In this document: piece after piece, positions 35,507 through 47,463 of the stretch | How the letters are laid out: every line of letters begins with the position of its first letter | How positions within the stretch are numbered: the stretch's first letter is position 1 | Source of the DNA: Stereum hirsutum FP-91666 SS1 | Taxonomy: Eukaryota; Basidiomycota; Agaricomycetes; Russulales; Stereaceae | Direction: 5' to 3' | Assembly: GCF_000264905.1 (NCBI RefSeq) | Contig: NW_006763144.1 | Span: 1,606,146 to 1,670,145 of the forward strand | DNA: 64,000 nucleotides | Position numbers and translations under genes: made by a program | Notes under the pieces: generated by a model | The model's database searches: none | What the model was told of the DNA's origin: nothing | Seen by the model: only the letters and a program-made list of their open reading frames with translations

Positions 35507-36006
35507 TTCCCAACTATCACTTTACGGTGATAGTAGGGTTATGTGGGACCGAACCTGCGAGAATTTTCTGGGTTGTGACAGAACGATGGTTGTGACTGTT
35601 GTGTTACGTGTGGCACTTCGTGACGGTGGTGGCCCTTCTTCTGCCTTTACTTTACTCGTCGGGCCTTTCTTCTTTCTCACTCTCTCACTCTCTTGCCCAA
35701 TGCGTTACCAGCAATAACAACGAGCACCAACTACTTTGGCTTTTCTCTATCTTTTTTGTGTGTCGTTTGTCGTCGACGAGTAGCTCAGGTTTTCCTCTTT
35801 ACGTTGTTTGATTTCTCTACCTCTAAGAGGTTTTTTTTTTCCTACCGTGACCGGTCTGTTTATTGTTACCTCAAGTAGGTCGCTTCGTTTTCTACCTCTA
35901 CGAGGTTTTATTGTACCGCGACCGGTCTGTGATACCACGAGAGGTTCTGTGTGTTATGCTAGTATATATACTGTGAGGGCAGATCTTTTTGGTAGGATTT
36001 TCATAT
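35507..36006. repeat. 500-bp direct repeat, left copy (abuts assembly gap)
   Basis: Identical by eye to 36654-37153 over its full 500 bases, with a constant offset of 1147. It stops exactly at the first N of the gap. It contains only short non-conserved ORFs. It is either a repeat such as an LTR or an assembly duplication at a contig end. Confidence 0.9.
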
Positions 36007-36201
36007 NNNNNNNNNNNNNNNNNNNNNNNNNNNNNNNNNNNNNNNNNNNNNNNNNNNNNNNNNNNNNNNNNNNNNNNNNNNNNNNNNNNNNNNNNNNNNN
36101 NNNNNNNNNNNNNNNNNNNNNNNNNNNNNNNNNNNNNNNNNNNNNNNNNNNNNNNNNNNNNNNNNNNNNNNNNNNNNNNNNNNNNNNNNNNNNNNNNNNN
36201 N
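36007..36201. other. assembly gap (195 N)
   Basis: A run of 195 N. True gap length is unknown. The same 500-bp sequence flanks it on both sides, which suggests a repeat defeated the assembler. Confidence 0.99.
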
Positions 36202-36300
36202 GGCCAAACCCTAATATAGGGTTAGGTTTCGAGCCCAGGTAACCCTACCCTAGCTACCTACGTCCTGTTTTTTGTCTCATAACCTAACCTAACGATACTG
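36202..36300. repeat. telomere-like degenerate repeats next to the gap
   Basis: Contains AACCCTA and TAGGGTT as a hairpin at 36207-36223, then AACCCTACCC near 36241 and CCTAACCTAACG near 36283. These resemble but do not form regular TTAGGG arrays, so this is at most an interstitial telomere-like patch or the end of a mobile element. Confidence 0.3.
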
Positions 36301-36653
36301 AGGAAGGCCGTATGCTTAGAACACTGCAGATGAGGAATTTGAGAGAAAGACGTACTCGAGTGAATACTCTATCGTCCAATCCATCTTGCCCGCCCCTTAC
36401 GCTTCCTGATACTCTTCGCGTACATAGCTCGTCAGGCCTGTTTTGACGAGGATTTGGAATTTCGCGAAAGGGATCAAGAAGCCACACTCGCAGATCAACG
36501 CGTTTAGACGTGGCCTGTTCTTGTCGGGGTCGAAGGCTGTCGAAGAGCTGATATACGGAGCTCACAGTTAGCACCTAATAGCGCCATCTTTCCGAACTCA
36601 TTCGGTTCCAGATATCCAAGAGTATGAATAGAGGGAGCAGCAAGACCGTTATT
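36285..36653 (-). pseudogene. 3' fragment of an unrecognised gene, cut by the 500-bp repeat
   Basis: The minus strand reads NNGLAAPSIHTLGYLEPNEF..., then a plausible intron, then KFQILVKTGLTSYVREEYQE, another plausible intron, and a stop at about 36285. The composition looks like real protein, but the upstream part is replaced by the repeat beginning at 36654. The gene family is not recognised. It may be a gene interrupted by an insertion or a misjoin. Confidence 0.3.
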
Positions 36654-37153
36654 TTCCCAACTATCACTTTACGGTGATAGTAGGGTTATGTGGGACCGAA
36701 CCTGCGAGAATTTTCTGGGTTGTGACAGAACGATGGTTGTGACTGTTGTGTTACGTGTGGCACTTCGTGACGGTGGTGGCCCTTCTTCTGCCTTTACTTT
36801 ACTCGTCGGGCCTTTCTTCTTTCTCACTCTCTCACTCTCTTGCCCAATGCGTTACCAGCAATAACAACGAGCACCAACTACTTTGGCTTTTCTCTATCTT
36901 TTTTGTGTGTCGTTTGTCGTCGACGAGTAGCTCAGGTTTTCCTCTTTACGTTGTTTGATTTCTCTACCTCTAAGAGGTTTTTTTTTTCCTACCGTGACCG
37001 GTCTGTTTATTGTTACCTCAAGTAGGTCGCTTCGTTTTCTACCTCTACGAGGTTTTATTGTACCGCGACCGGTCTGTGATACCACGAGAGGTTCTGTGTG
37101 TTATGCTAGTATATATACTGTGAGGGCAGATCTTTTTGGTAGGATTTTCATAT
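36654..37153. repeat. 500-bp direct repeat, right copy
   Basis: Exact copy of 35507-36006. It continues without interruption into the upstream region of the first F-box gene (TATGCGTTCG from 37151), so this copy is likely the true genomic context of the sequence. Confidence 0.9.
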
Positions 37154-37933
37154 GCGTTCGACAGGTTAGGTGGGGGAGGGGGGACGGGACTTACTTTTCG
37201 TTGAGATGGCTTTGGTTTTTGTTGTGATCCTTGCATGACGTCACTGATGAAACTTTCATGTTTTTCTCGCGTGATGTTACCTGATTTAGACAAGTGTGTT
37301 GTGGCGCTTGTGGCGCTTCATTGCTCAAGTGAGGACGCCTGTCAAGTGCGAAATATTCTCTGTTCGGTGTTCTCAGCTTCGGTTTAGGTGCGATTACTTC
37401 TTATAGTGAGCCGATTCTGACCTGTTCTCTTTTTCGGTTTAGCTTTCTTTTTCTCGTTGGTTGTTCCGTTCTAATCATAGTTCGAATGGTTCGTTCGGTT
37501 GTTACTTCTTGGAAGGCCGTGCGCAGTGCATTTGTGGAGTGATTAGTTGCTTTTTTGCCGTTGTTGAGTTTTAGTTTGAGTGCTGTGGTCATGGGCAGAG
37601 ACCCTTGGGGTGGGGGAGATTTGGCGATACAGGGTACGTGGTCTCATCCGTTCCTGGCGTTTGTGAGCGATGTCGAATGCTCCCGAATGATTGCCTATGT
37701 GCGGTTTATCTCGATTTGGTTGATGAATGATGGCTTTTTCTTTTTGGAGTTGTGTAATGAATGGCATGTGGCACGCGTAGCACACGGCGTTTCTTTGGGG
37801 CGACTGCTGAAAAGGCCTACGATGGTCGGAGTCGTTCTGCTCACCTTTGGATTGTCTTTTCGTTCTCTTTAATGAAGGTGAGGTTCTTGCTTTCACTTAC
37901 GATGTTTTCCTCATGCGTATCTCATCTCTGTAG
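37154..37933 (+). other. upstream region of the first F-box gene
   Basis: 780 bases without a supported gene. Two plus-strand ORFs of about 100 codons (37555-37872 and 37761-38114) overlap in different frames and show no family features. Possible 5' exons of the F-box gene cannot be excluded. Confidence 0.35.
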
Positions 37934-39638
37934 ATGTCTTGTCGTCGTGCGTTGGGCACCGTTGAAGTCCTCACTTCCCTGTTTGGACTCACAGGAAGAA
38001 AGTCGAACATTCAAAATGCGTTGGTTTGTAAGATATGGGCGACGTATGCGATCCCTAGGATATGGGGTCGCGTGGACTTGTCGGTATTTCGAGCCCTCCG
38101 AGGAACAGTTGTGACTGAATCTGGGGTTGTGGTGAGTTCTCGTCCGTTAGCCTGTTGGTATAAGGATCCTGACGAGGTTGTAGAAGCTTGCTTCCGATCT
38201 CGTTCCATCTGAATGGGAAGGCTTTATCAACCTTTGCGGACGTGTACATTGTGTTGACGCGGATGGTTCTTCGGATGGGGTTCGCTTGTGTTCGGAGTCG
38301 ACGCAGTTGATGTCAACGTGGGGCATTACAAGCATCTTCCCGAATTTATCGTCCCTTCGTGCCCACGCCCACAATCTACAACGTGCTTATCTGTCCCCTT
38401 CGATTCGGGAGATGACTTTGTGGATCAATAAAGACGTTCGCTCTCGCGAAAAGGAGTCCGTTCAGGCCAAGATTGACCTCATTTGGCTACATTCCCCGAA
38501 TATCGAGGTACTTTACGTCGACGGCGACTCCCGCCTTTTCGAGTTCAGGGATGATCTGTGCCGTCTTTTCGAGCATCTACCTCGACTTCGTCGCGTGGTC
38601 CTTGCGCCGTGTGCCGTCTCATCTTCGGTGTTGGCCACGTTTGCGAAGATGAGGAACCTGGAGAGCATTTGTGTGGCCGAAGCGGGGAGGAGCAGAGGAG
38701 AAAAGGTAGTGGGGCTCGCTCGTGCCGGAGACATGCTCCTCCCATCGAAGATCACGGCAGAAATGTTTGAGTCGCTCCGCGATTTCAGCTTCATCTCGCC
38801 GTCGTTTCCGGAAGCGCTTCGATACTTCTCCGTGGACCTTGGCTTTCCTTGCCAGAATCTGGTGTCCCTTTGGGTACATTTTCCGACTGGGACGACGTTA
38901 GCTCCCGCTGATGTTCGAGAGCTGTTATGCGTTCTTTCGGGATCGTGTAGAAGGGTGAAATGTCTTACCCTCCGGCTGGCGGCGCTCAGTCTCGACGCGA
39001 TTTCGAATGCCGATTCATTCCCTCAACTCCAGTTTGGCCATATTGAACCATTCCTCACTTTTACGTCCCTCATGGAGTTCGCGGTTGATCACACTCTGCC
39101 TTTGGATCTTAGTTTACGGGACATGAGGCGTATAGCACGAAGAGCTGTGGGGTTTTCACGGTTGTGGTTGAACCCATTTCCATCGATTCCTTTAGAACCT
39201 GGAACTCCTATCTGCTGTCTGGAAGAATTTTCGCGGTCTTGCCCATTGTTGGAGCGTCTCGCGCTTTACGTAGACGGCAGTAGAGGCTGGACGTCATCTC
39301 CGGACCCGGTGGAAAGGAGTGCTGTTAAAGAGTTCTTCGTTGGGTGGTCCTCGGTCCCACTATTGCTGGATGAAGGTTTTCTTGAAAATCGGGAGAGTTT
39401 GGCGATTTTATTCTCCCACGTCTTTTCGTCGTGGACGGCGGTCACTTCAATCTTGGACTACGGGGGCATATCTTCGACAGCGATGGTTCGCGCCGAGATG
39501 CGTAGTTGTGGTATTGTGGGTCAAGCCAAACGGAGATACGTGAAGGAACAAGCAATGGGGTGGAAGGTCATCACTGCATTGGCGCAGTCCTTGCGTCAAA
39601 GAAGAAGGGTTTTGAATTCATCGTCAGGGGTGTTGTGA
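37934..39638 (+). CDS. F-box protein A of a paralogous cluster
   Basis: Exons 37934-38131 and 38184-39638 give 550 aa. An N-terminal F-box-like helix set (VEVLTSLFG...NALVCKIWATYAIPRIWGRV) is followed by a phase-0 intron. A long region with leucine-rich-repeat-like spacing comes next and ends with the cluster motif FSRLWLNPFP, then FSRSCPLLERLALYVDG. F-box proteins link substrates to SCF ubiquitin ligases through Skp1; that role is inferred. The intron position and the EW..F....RV block right after it are shared with the paralogues at 40025, 42775, 50981 and 55121. The start is the first ATG in frame upstream of the F-box. Confidence 0.75.
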
Positions 39639-40024
39639 TGGTTTTTCTAGTGTTTATAGCGGGCATCTTAATTCGGCTATCTATCGTCACAGAGCTTTAA
39701 CTAGGCTTAATGCTGTATAGTATTGGTTCGTTGTATAACGTGAAGTCGTGTCGGCGATCACGAAGATATTTATTGGCGATGTGGGGCTACTAATTTATGG
39801 TCTCCTGTTACTTTGAATTGTGATGCGAGTGGTGTACGTCGCTCACCCAAATGGAATAGGTCAGGGTCATTCCCGAAATCGGTGATGGTATTTACAAGTG
39901 AGAAAGTTATAAGTTGGATTTCAGTGGAGAGATTCTGCTGTATTAGTCGCCTTTAGATTTTGAATCGTGAGTTTTTTCTTTCCATCTCATCCGTTCACAG
40001 AACTTGCTCAATGTATTGCTGCAG
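39639..40024 (+). other. spacer between F-box genes A and B
   Basis: 386 AT-rich bases holding the 3' flank of A and the upstream region of B. No ORF or repeat of note. B may have a small non-coding or coding first exon here, because an acceptor-like CTGCAG lies directly before its ATG. Confidence 0.35.
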
Positions 40025-41766
40025 ATGCACTTATTCTTCAGGATCTACGACGTTCTAGAGAACTTCATCCGGCATGTGGACATGGTAGACCTTCCGCGTG
40101 TCGTCGGGGTATGCAAGGAGTGGTATGAAATCGGTATGGATGTTCTCTGGGAGAAGGTCGATTTTCGCATTTTCGGGTGTTTAGGCGTTTTGAAAAGGCT
40201 TTCATTCCGTTGGAACTACTTGGTATGTTCGTTCTGTACATGCGAGATATGTAGCTTAACATTTTACAGGAATTCACCGAAGTCCTGCTTGTCTTGGAGA
40301 ACTGGCCTCGCTTCAAAAGGAACTGTCGTCGTGTTCGGTTCCTGGGTAACGATCCCTCTATTGGACAAATTGGTCTTGGTCCCCAGTCCATTCGTGCCCT
40401 TCGTGGTCTTGTCCAGGATGGGACATTATTCCCCAATGTCCGATCCCTGTGGCTTACGGACGACTGCTTGGATCCCATATTCATGAGCGCTTCTGTGGAG
40501 CACTTGACCTGGTATTTCGAGCCGGAATACATAGGGAAAGTGGAATCCTTCATTACGAATGCGAAGCACGTCGGATCGCGTATGCCCTGCCTTAGATCCT
40601 TGTCGGTGCAGGCCTCGGCGATAGTCCACGAATGTCAGGCGTCAATCGCGGAGTTGTGCTTCGCTCTTCCATGCCTTCGGTCGATCGCACTTCCTCGGTA
40701 CACCGTTGGTCCGTGGGTTATGTATGCATTGAGCATCGCTCCGATACTGGAGTCCATCACCACAAACGACCCACCGGATACGCTAGGGATGTACGGCCAT
40801 GTCGGGGAGCGGGAAGCCACTTTACAGTGGTCGATATCGGCGTTGACAGTGCACGGCGCTTGCTTTGGCAGCCTTCGTCGCTTATCCTTGGCGCTTCCGT
40901 ATCTGGAGTACGGAGTCATGTTCTTTGGCCAAGCATTATGCCCATGCGAGAGATTGGAGGCTTTGGAGCTATTCGTTGCGTTCCCTGGCGCCGCACGAAG
41001 GGCATGTTTATGTGATTTGTTCGAAACACTCTCTAGGAAGTGCGGAGTTTTGGACAGCTTATCCATCTCGATGGTAACATCCTCGACCGTGGCGAGTGAT
41101 GTCGTCGGTATCGAGCCCATTGACTATGCGACATTGGAACCGCTATTCCAGTTTAAAAACCTTCACAACTTCTCCTTATTCCACACGTATCCGCTGAACA
41201 TGACGGACGAGGAGACGGAACGTTTTGCTATGCAGTGGCCTCAGCTGCGGTCTTTATCCCTTTGTCGTCACCCATCGGTTCTTCTTCGACCCAAACAGAC
41301 GTTGATGTCCATCCGTCACTTTGCCCGTTGGTGTCCGGAGTTGATCTCTCTCGGACTTTATATCGACGCGTTCAAATACGCTCATCATCCCCCGGAAGCG
41401 AGATTCAACGAGAAATTTCGCGTCCTAAACGTCGGGGCATCTCCCTTCCCTCTACATGGACGACCAGATGGGCTCTGGGTCATGGGAGAATTCATCGCGG
41501 CGGTGATGCCAATCGGGTCCAGGATCGAAACGGGTTTAGACGATTGCCTTTTTGATTCTCAGGAATTCGAGGAATCCTCGTCGGGTGATGGGCTTCGATA
41601 TGCGGACTTTAGTACACTGGACAGCTATGACGACGGGTGGAGGAATCTGGATAGTATGGCCCAGTTGTTCAGGAAGTGGGACGATGATGATTTCGATATA
41701 GAGGACTTGTGTCCTTGGGATAGTGATTGGAACTTGGGAGGAGTTTTCCATGAGGACCTGGTTTGA
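40025..41766 (+). CDS. F-box protein B of the cluster
   Basis: Exons 40025-40222 and 40270-41766 give 564 aa. The F-box-like start (IYDVLENFIRHVDMVDLPRV, then VCKEWYEIGMDVLWEKV) is followed by the shared phase-0 intron and the NWPRFKRNCRRVRFL block. The C-terminal cluster motif is altered here: the usual LWLNPSP reads LSLCRHPS, then FARWCPELISLGLYIDAF. The first coding exon is 198 nt, the same as in A and E. It ends with an acidic Asp-rich tail (about residues 515-564) that the paralogues lack. Confidence 0.75.
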
Positions 41767-42774
41767 GTGTATCATCGATTTTTTTCCTTCTACGTTTAGT
41801 ATCTATTTGTCCCATCGGTGTACGATACTACATATTCACCGATAGCGGTGGTGGCTATTTATGTTTCCACATCGAGCTTCGCGTAGTATTTAATGATGTG
41901 CTTTGAGTGTATCTTGGTATATTTAGTCTTCGTAGTTAGAAGAGTCTTCGCGATTCCTCCTTGTTTAATGAATAAGTGCACCATTCATTTTCTGAAGTCA
42001 TGTTGGTCGTATGTGTCTTTCTTTCTTTATAGAATGCTGTGGCGGTGGCGTCGGCGTGGATTCTCATGGAAGGTGATCGCGCGGCATTTGTATTTCTGCT
42101 TTCGGCGATGTCCGATCTTTTCTTTCCTTCTTCGTTTTCGTTTTCGTTCCGTGCGGTGCTGTTGAAAGACTTCCGTTGGACAACAGTGCTTTCTTTCTTC
42201 CTTTTTTTTTCTTGGTCGGCTTGGATGATTACCTGGTATGTGGCCTTTTGGTAGAGGATATGATGAGCACTTGAGGCATCTTTTTATTTTGATGATCTAT
42301 GCGTTTTGGAAGGTCCACCACGAGACCAAGAGACGTTCTTTGAGACTAGTTTTGTTATATTTTATTCTCTTCGTGGAGTCCTTTGCTGAGTCTGGATCTG
42401 AGCGAGGGTTTATCGTGTGTGTTCACGACGGCGTTCGGGAGTGGTTGAGTGAGTGCTAGTTTACGGTTTAGGCTGTGCGCTGATTGTCCCAGCTTAGAAG
42501 CCGCCAATACGGTGTCTGTACCTGTATCATGAGTGGGACTTGGGAGAGCTATTCGGGTATCATTTTACTCCCCTTATGGGTAAGTTTAGATCACGAATGC
42601 CTTTTGATGCTGATATGTTAGTGGCTTGATCGTATCTGCTTCTAGCAAATCATTTGTGATACTCCATGTTCATGTGTTGCATTGATGTGACTTTTCATTT
42701 TTATTTGTCGTCTCCTTGCTACTTATACGCTACTTATACGCGCGTCTCCAGGAGAAGGTCTTTCCTGTTGCGCT
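41767..42774 (+). other. 1-kb spacer between F-box genes B and C
   Basis: AT-rich, with short overlapping ORFs lacking family features. No repeat, RNA gene or further F-box relic was recognised. Confidence 0.4.
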
Positions 42775-44608
42775 ATGGTCGTGCATACCGGTATGTGCGT
42801 TTTGCATTGAGTTGTCCTTCGCTTACTCGTAATTGCAGCTAAGTGGTCTACGTTGCCAGTGGAAGTACTTCGCAGGGTGTTTCATTCTCTTCCGGCATCA
42901 AGCAACGCTAGAAACGCTCGTGTCTGTCGAGATTGGTCGGATGTCGCGTTGACCGAGGTCTGGGGTTCAGTTAGTGTGGATGTTTTCCGTGGGCTGCGGG
43001 CCATGGATTTACGAATCAAGAGCTACGAAGAGATGGATAGTTTGATCTTGGTACGTTGTTGTTTATAATGACATGGATGTCGTCGGTGGTTCATCACTTC
43101 GAAAGATATTTCCTCGGGAGCCGACTTACCGAGACTGGGAGTCGTTCGATAGAAACAGTCATCGGGTGACTTCTCTTCGGCTTCCGAGTGGCACGTCGGG
43201 TCATTCAATGTCTGACACGGCTTTGGATGTTCTACGTGCAACAAGGCTCCGTCCGGCCATATTCCCGAATCTCAGGACTATCTTTTGCACACTGAGCTCC
43301 CTGGATCCACTCTTTATGTCCGAGAGTGTGTCGGAACTCAGGATCGAAATCGACGTTGACGTCACGAAGGATTTACGTTGGAGAGACAAGGCGAGCCATC
43401 TGGTGGAGGCCATCATTGCACGGATGCCGAAGATTCAGAAGCTCCTGATTGGTGTGGAGGGTCGTGGTCGTACCCAGGTGGCACGCTACGCTGGGTTTAT
43501 GGAACATTTCAGCGTATTGGTCGCCTCCCTTCCCTACTTGCAAGAGTTCGTTCGCCCGGCGGGTGTGATATCGCCATCGCTGCTCCGCGGCCTATCACAA
43601 TTACACCACTTATCTCGAATCGGTCTAGCGAACAGTGCACGGGAGATTGATGGAGACTTGAGGCTCATTAGGACTGCTGAGGCCATAGACGTTGGTCTTC
43701 TGGGCGCATCCTTTCCGTCTCTCCAGAATCTCGAGATCACAGCTGTCTCTACGGATGTCGTCGAGCGGTTGCTGGGGAACGTTTACTTCCCGTCATCGTG
43801 GCTGACCGACATATCGCTCCACTTCGTGCCCCTGCGACAGACAAGCAATGAGTACATCGAGTTGATGATACGCGGTCTTTCGTCTTGTATTCGACTGAAG
43901 GCGTTGATGATTCGATACGGAGAAGTGCGGGGACGGGTGTCTAGCGGCGGAATTCCGTTGGAAGAGGATGTTATGAGGCCATATCGTTTTGGCGACATTC
44001 AACTGCTCCTAGGAATTGGGAAACTGAAGTCATTCGCTTTGACCCATCCACTCCCGATTGAAGTTACGGCTGAAGAGGGTTACAGGCTTGCGGAAGCGGC
44101 TCGTGGATTCGATTGCCTTTGGTTGAATCCTTCTCCGCGGCTTGAAGGGTCAAGCCCTTTACCTATTGGAGTGTTAGGCGCGTTTGCCGAACAGTGTACA
44201 GAGCTTCGCAGGTTGGGTATTTACATGGATGCTACTGGTGAGGTGCCCGTTCCGTTTAATATTGTTACGTTCAGGAAATTGGAGCAACTATTTATTGGGA
44301 GGTCTCTTATTGTTTCGATGCATGGTGTGTGTATGGATAGTGCATATGCTTGTTGGAGCGTTGTTAGCCAGTTTCTTTCGTCTTTATTTTGCCCAAGATG
44401 CTCGTTGGTAACTATATTTGACAAGGACGTCATCATGGGAGATGCCTTTTGTCGCCGTGTTCTTGGGGACGAGGAAGTGGATGGTTTTGTTGGTGTCGAA
44501 GGTTGGCGAGTCGTACAGGGGATACTGGGGGTATTTACTGTAGAGTTTAGAGGTTTCCACCGGAGGGTTCGGGATTTAGAGCGAGAACTGATCGCCTTGG
44601 GAAGATGA
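42775..44608 (+). CDS. F-box protein C of the cluster
   Basis: Exons 42775-42790 (16 nt), 42839-43050 and 43106-44608 give 576 aa. The F-box is the clearest of the family: WSTLPVEVLRRVFHSLPASS followed by ARVCRDWSDVALTEVWGSV. The shared intron follows, although its acceptor (CGAAAG at 43105) is weak. Then come YRDWESFDRNSHRVTSL, an LRR-like body, FDCLWLNPSP and FAEQCTELRRLGIYMDA. The tiny first exon with a phase-1 intron is also found in gene D. Confidence 0.8.
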
Positions 44609-46770
44609 GTTTGGCGTCTTTCTTTATGTCACGGTTTCGTTTTCTTTCTTTCTTTCTTTCGTTCTCCCTCTCTGTCTCTCTCCTTCTTCGCCTTCTTTCT
44701 TATCTTTGTGTGCGTTTGTGCGTGTGTGTGTGTGTGTGTGTATACCGCAGTCGATGACTATGTACGTTGATTATATTCGTCAATTTTAATTGGATGACTG
44801 TCGTTTTACAATCCCGCCTTGAAGGGTGGCACTGTGAGTCTCGTTTTACATGGGTCGTATGTTCGAGTTCTTTAAGTGTATTGTCCGTGGTCTTCTTCTT
44901 CTCGCGTTCGGTCGTGACAGTTCCAAACCAATCAATTATATACGAGTAGAACAACTATTGTCGGAAGGGAAGGACCGCAAAGAGAATGGGGCCCACGAAC
45001 CTGGGTGGCAACCGGGTGGAGACCTGTATGTTCTGACGTCATTGTTTCGCGGCGGATAGCGGGACGCGTGGGCCTAGCTGATTCCGTTGCTTCTTCTCCT
45101 CTTGCTCGCGTTCCCTTTCCTCCTCTCTTCTTTCTCTTTTTCTTCGTTATTCCCACTTTTTTTGTCTCTGATATGAAGTTCATCTCGCTGGGAAGATATA
45201 CAATCTTGATGGACTGAGCATGTGTTGAGATACGGGGTACGTTCGGCGTCCCTACTTATTGTAAAGCCGCTTCGCCGTGCTAATCTTTCATCCGCTGGTA
45301 CATGTACATCCTGTACTCTGTTGTTTCGAGTGTAGTGTGATGAGGGGTGCGTGCGATGAACGCGATCATGTTCTTGGTGCATAAGAATGTGTATCAAGAG
45401 AAGGATATCAACTGTTAGGTTTCGTATAACGCTCACGTTATTTGAGCGAGATCGAAAAGTGTGCGTACCCTTCCCCACTTTCTCCTCCTCTGTGCTTCTG
45501 GGCCGTGACTAGCACGCGTCTCAACACAGTCGTCGCGGTTCGTAAGGCCCTTTGCATTCGCTTCCTTAGCAAAAATGCTTATTGAACTTGTTTACATATC
45601 GCTCGTCTTCTGCCCTAGGCTCGCTCATGGTCTTCTCGTTCGTATTCGACCCTGTGCTTTCCTCCGTTTCCTCACCCCGGCTTCCGGCCTTCGAGGCCGG
45701 ATTGTGAATGAGTATAATATACGTGGTGCGCTGTTGTTTTTTTTGCCAGATATTCCGTGTTTTAACAAGCTCTGTTGCAGTGGTCTCTCATGTTTGACTT
45801 ATGCGGCGTGCGCATATTCCAATAATCGGTAGGGATCTCCGCCCTTTGTTCCTTATTGCCTGGCGTCGTTATCCTCGTGAGTCCCTTCTTAGACTCATAC
45901 GTTTCAACGTCTGGGAACAACAGGATATGATATACCTGTGGGAGATTGTGATCATTGAGCATCGGGCCACATACCCTGAAGAGCAGTGTCCGTATTGCGT
46001 GATTTTATCACTCCTCCTCCCTCGTCAGTTGCAGTCGTCATCTAGGTTGCTCGCAATACACTTCATACATCGGACGTCGATGGACGTCGTCTAGACTCAA
46101 GTCCCTTCATGGTTTCCACAGAGATACAGGACTTGTGAGCGAGGGATGGAGGATTCGATGTTACGATACAAGGGGTCTTGCATCTCGTGAGCCTGGCGCT
46201 CTACGTGTTGCTTACCATTGCTTGTGTTGCGGTTTTTGTTTCCTGTGATATCCCGAAGCTTTCGTCTTTTGTTCGGCTTTGGTTTGGTTTGTATGGAGCT
46301 CATGCAGTGGCGGCAACGTTGAGTTGCGCCCGTCATTAATACGATCCAATTTTGTGTATCCGCACTATACTTTGAGCAGTGCCGAAAACCATCAGTCAAA
46401 TGGCTCCACACTGTGTCTCGTGATTATCGCTAGCAACTACAGTGATGCCCGCAGAGTTCGCGGATTCAGAGGTCGGGAGATGTTGACGACATATTTTAAC
46501 AGTCTCGAGACTGGTTTTACTCAATGGTGGAAGCATTGGTGGCCGGCGTAAGTTCTTTAGCGAGTGTTCGCTGGCGAAGATCACGGGTGTTCTTGAGCAG
46601 CCGATGGATACCGAGGATTGAGATAGTGCAAAAAAAAACTAATCGATATTACAAAGGTTCCAACGGCACAACTCTGAACCAACTCGAAAGACATGATCGT
46701 GACTTCGAAAGCTCGTGTCTGGGATGAGCTCGCCGTATACAGATCCTCCCATTGGCATTGGATACGGCGT
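44609..46770. other. 2.2-kb spacer, no supported gene
   Basis: Holds pyrimidine tracts, a (TG)n microsatellite near 44718-44742 and many short ORFs on both strands without recognisable domains. Some could be decayed genes. I found no F-box relic or transposase. Confidence 0.4.
44707..44742. repeat. (TG)n microsatellite
   Basis: Imperfect then perfect GT dinucleotide run downstream of F-box gene C, preceded by a CTTT-rich tract from about 44641. Confidence 0.9.
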
Positions 46771-47463
46771 TCACTGAGAAGTGGCTTGTCCGATTTCCAT
46801 GACATCGGGCATGTCTGTTGATGAATGAGATTCGTATGTGTATGTGGTGCCAGAGTAAGTTTGTGTACATACCCGGTACTCCTTCGGTATACTCCTGCTG
46901 TGGCTGGCTGGCTTGAAGGAAGGCGTGGTCTTCCTGCTGTGCTGAGGTGGACTGGTGGACGTGTAAGTATGGAAACAATTGTTCAGTAATGTATGGTTAC
47001 AAACGGCGTTAGTCTGTGTGGGGTTGCCAGTCGGCTCCGGGTACTGGAAGACGTTTCTGAACGCGGACTCAAATCCGGGCTGGAAGGCGATTCAGAAGTG
47101 GGGATGGGGTGGAATGCATGAAGACGGTACTTACGTGGTTCATGGCGGCTGCAGCGACAGCTCGATCGAAGTCGCTCATCTCGTGCTCGGGCGGGATATC
47201 CGCCGGAGTGGCCTATACGAACTGTTGGGCTCTAGACATTGTATCGGAGGAGAGGAAGTACACACCGTGTCATGCGGACCTGCTTCCATACGGTCTCTGA
47301 TATGCTGCCGGAGTAGGGCGTTCTCTACTTGTAAAGTAGCGTTTTGGAGGATAAGGGTAGCATTGGTGAGTCGCGCTTTTTGGAGTTCATTGCTGGCCTC
47401 GAGTCGAGCGTTTTGCAGCTCTAGTAAAAGTATTGCGAGAGAGGCGTCGGATCGATCGCTCAT
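46771..47463 (-). CDS. small coiled-coil protein, function unknown
   Basis: Five exons from the 5' end, 47266-47463, 47135-47212, 47005-47079, 46873-46951 and 46771-46814, give 157 aa. All junctions are GT-AG and the total is in frame. The first exon is predicted alpha-helical with heptad-like leucines (SLAILLLELQNARLEASNEL, then LILQNATLQVENALLRQHI), suggesting a coiled coil. The rest is polar and Gln/Ser-rich, ending DVMEIGQATSQ. I do not recognise a family. It is one of two minus-strand genes inside the plus-strand F-box cluster. The small introns of ordinary size argue for a real gene rather than a chance ORF. Confidence 0.6.

Noticed and set aside
35599..35878. Short ORFs repeated at 36746-37025
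   Set aside because: They recur only because the 500-bp sequence is duplicated; no domain and overlapping frames.
35507..37153. Calling the repeat a definite LTR retrotransposon
   Set aside because: Ends do not show TG...CA, no target duplication was found, and the interior is a gap plus a fragment without reverse transcriptase.
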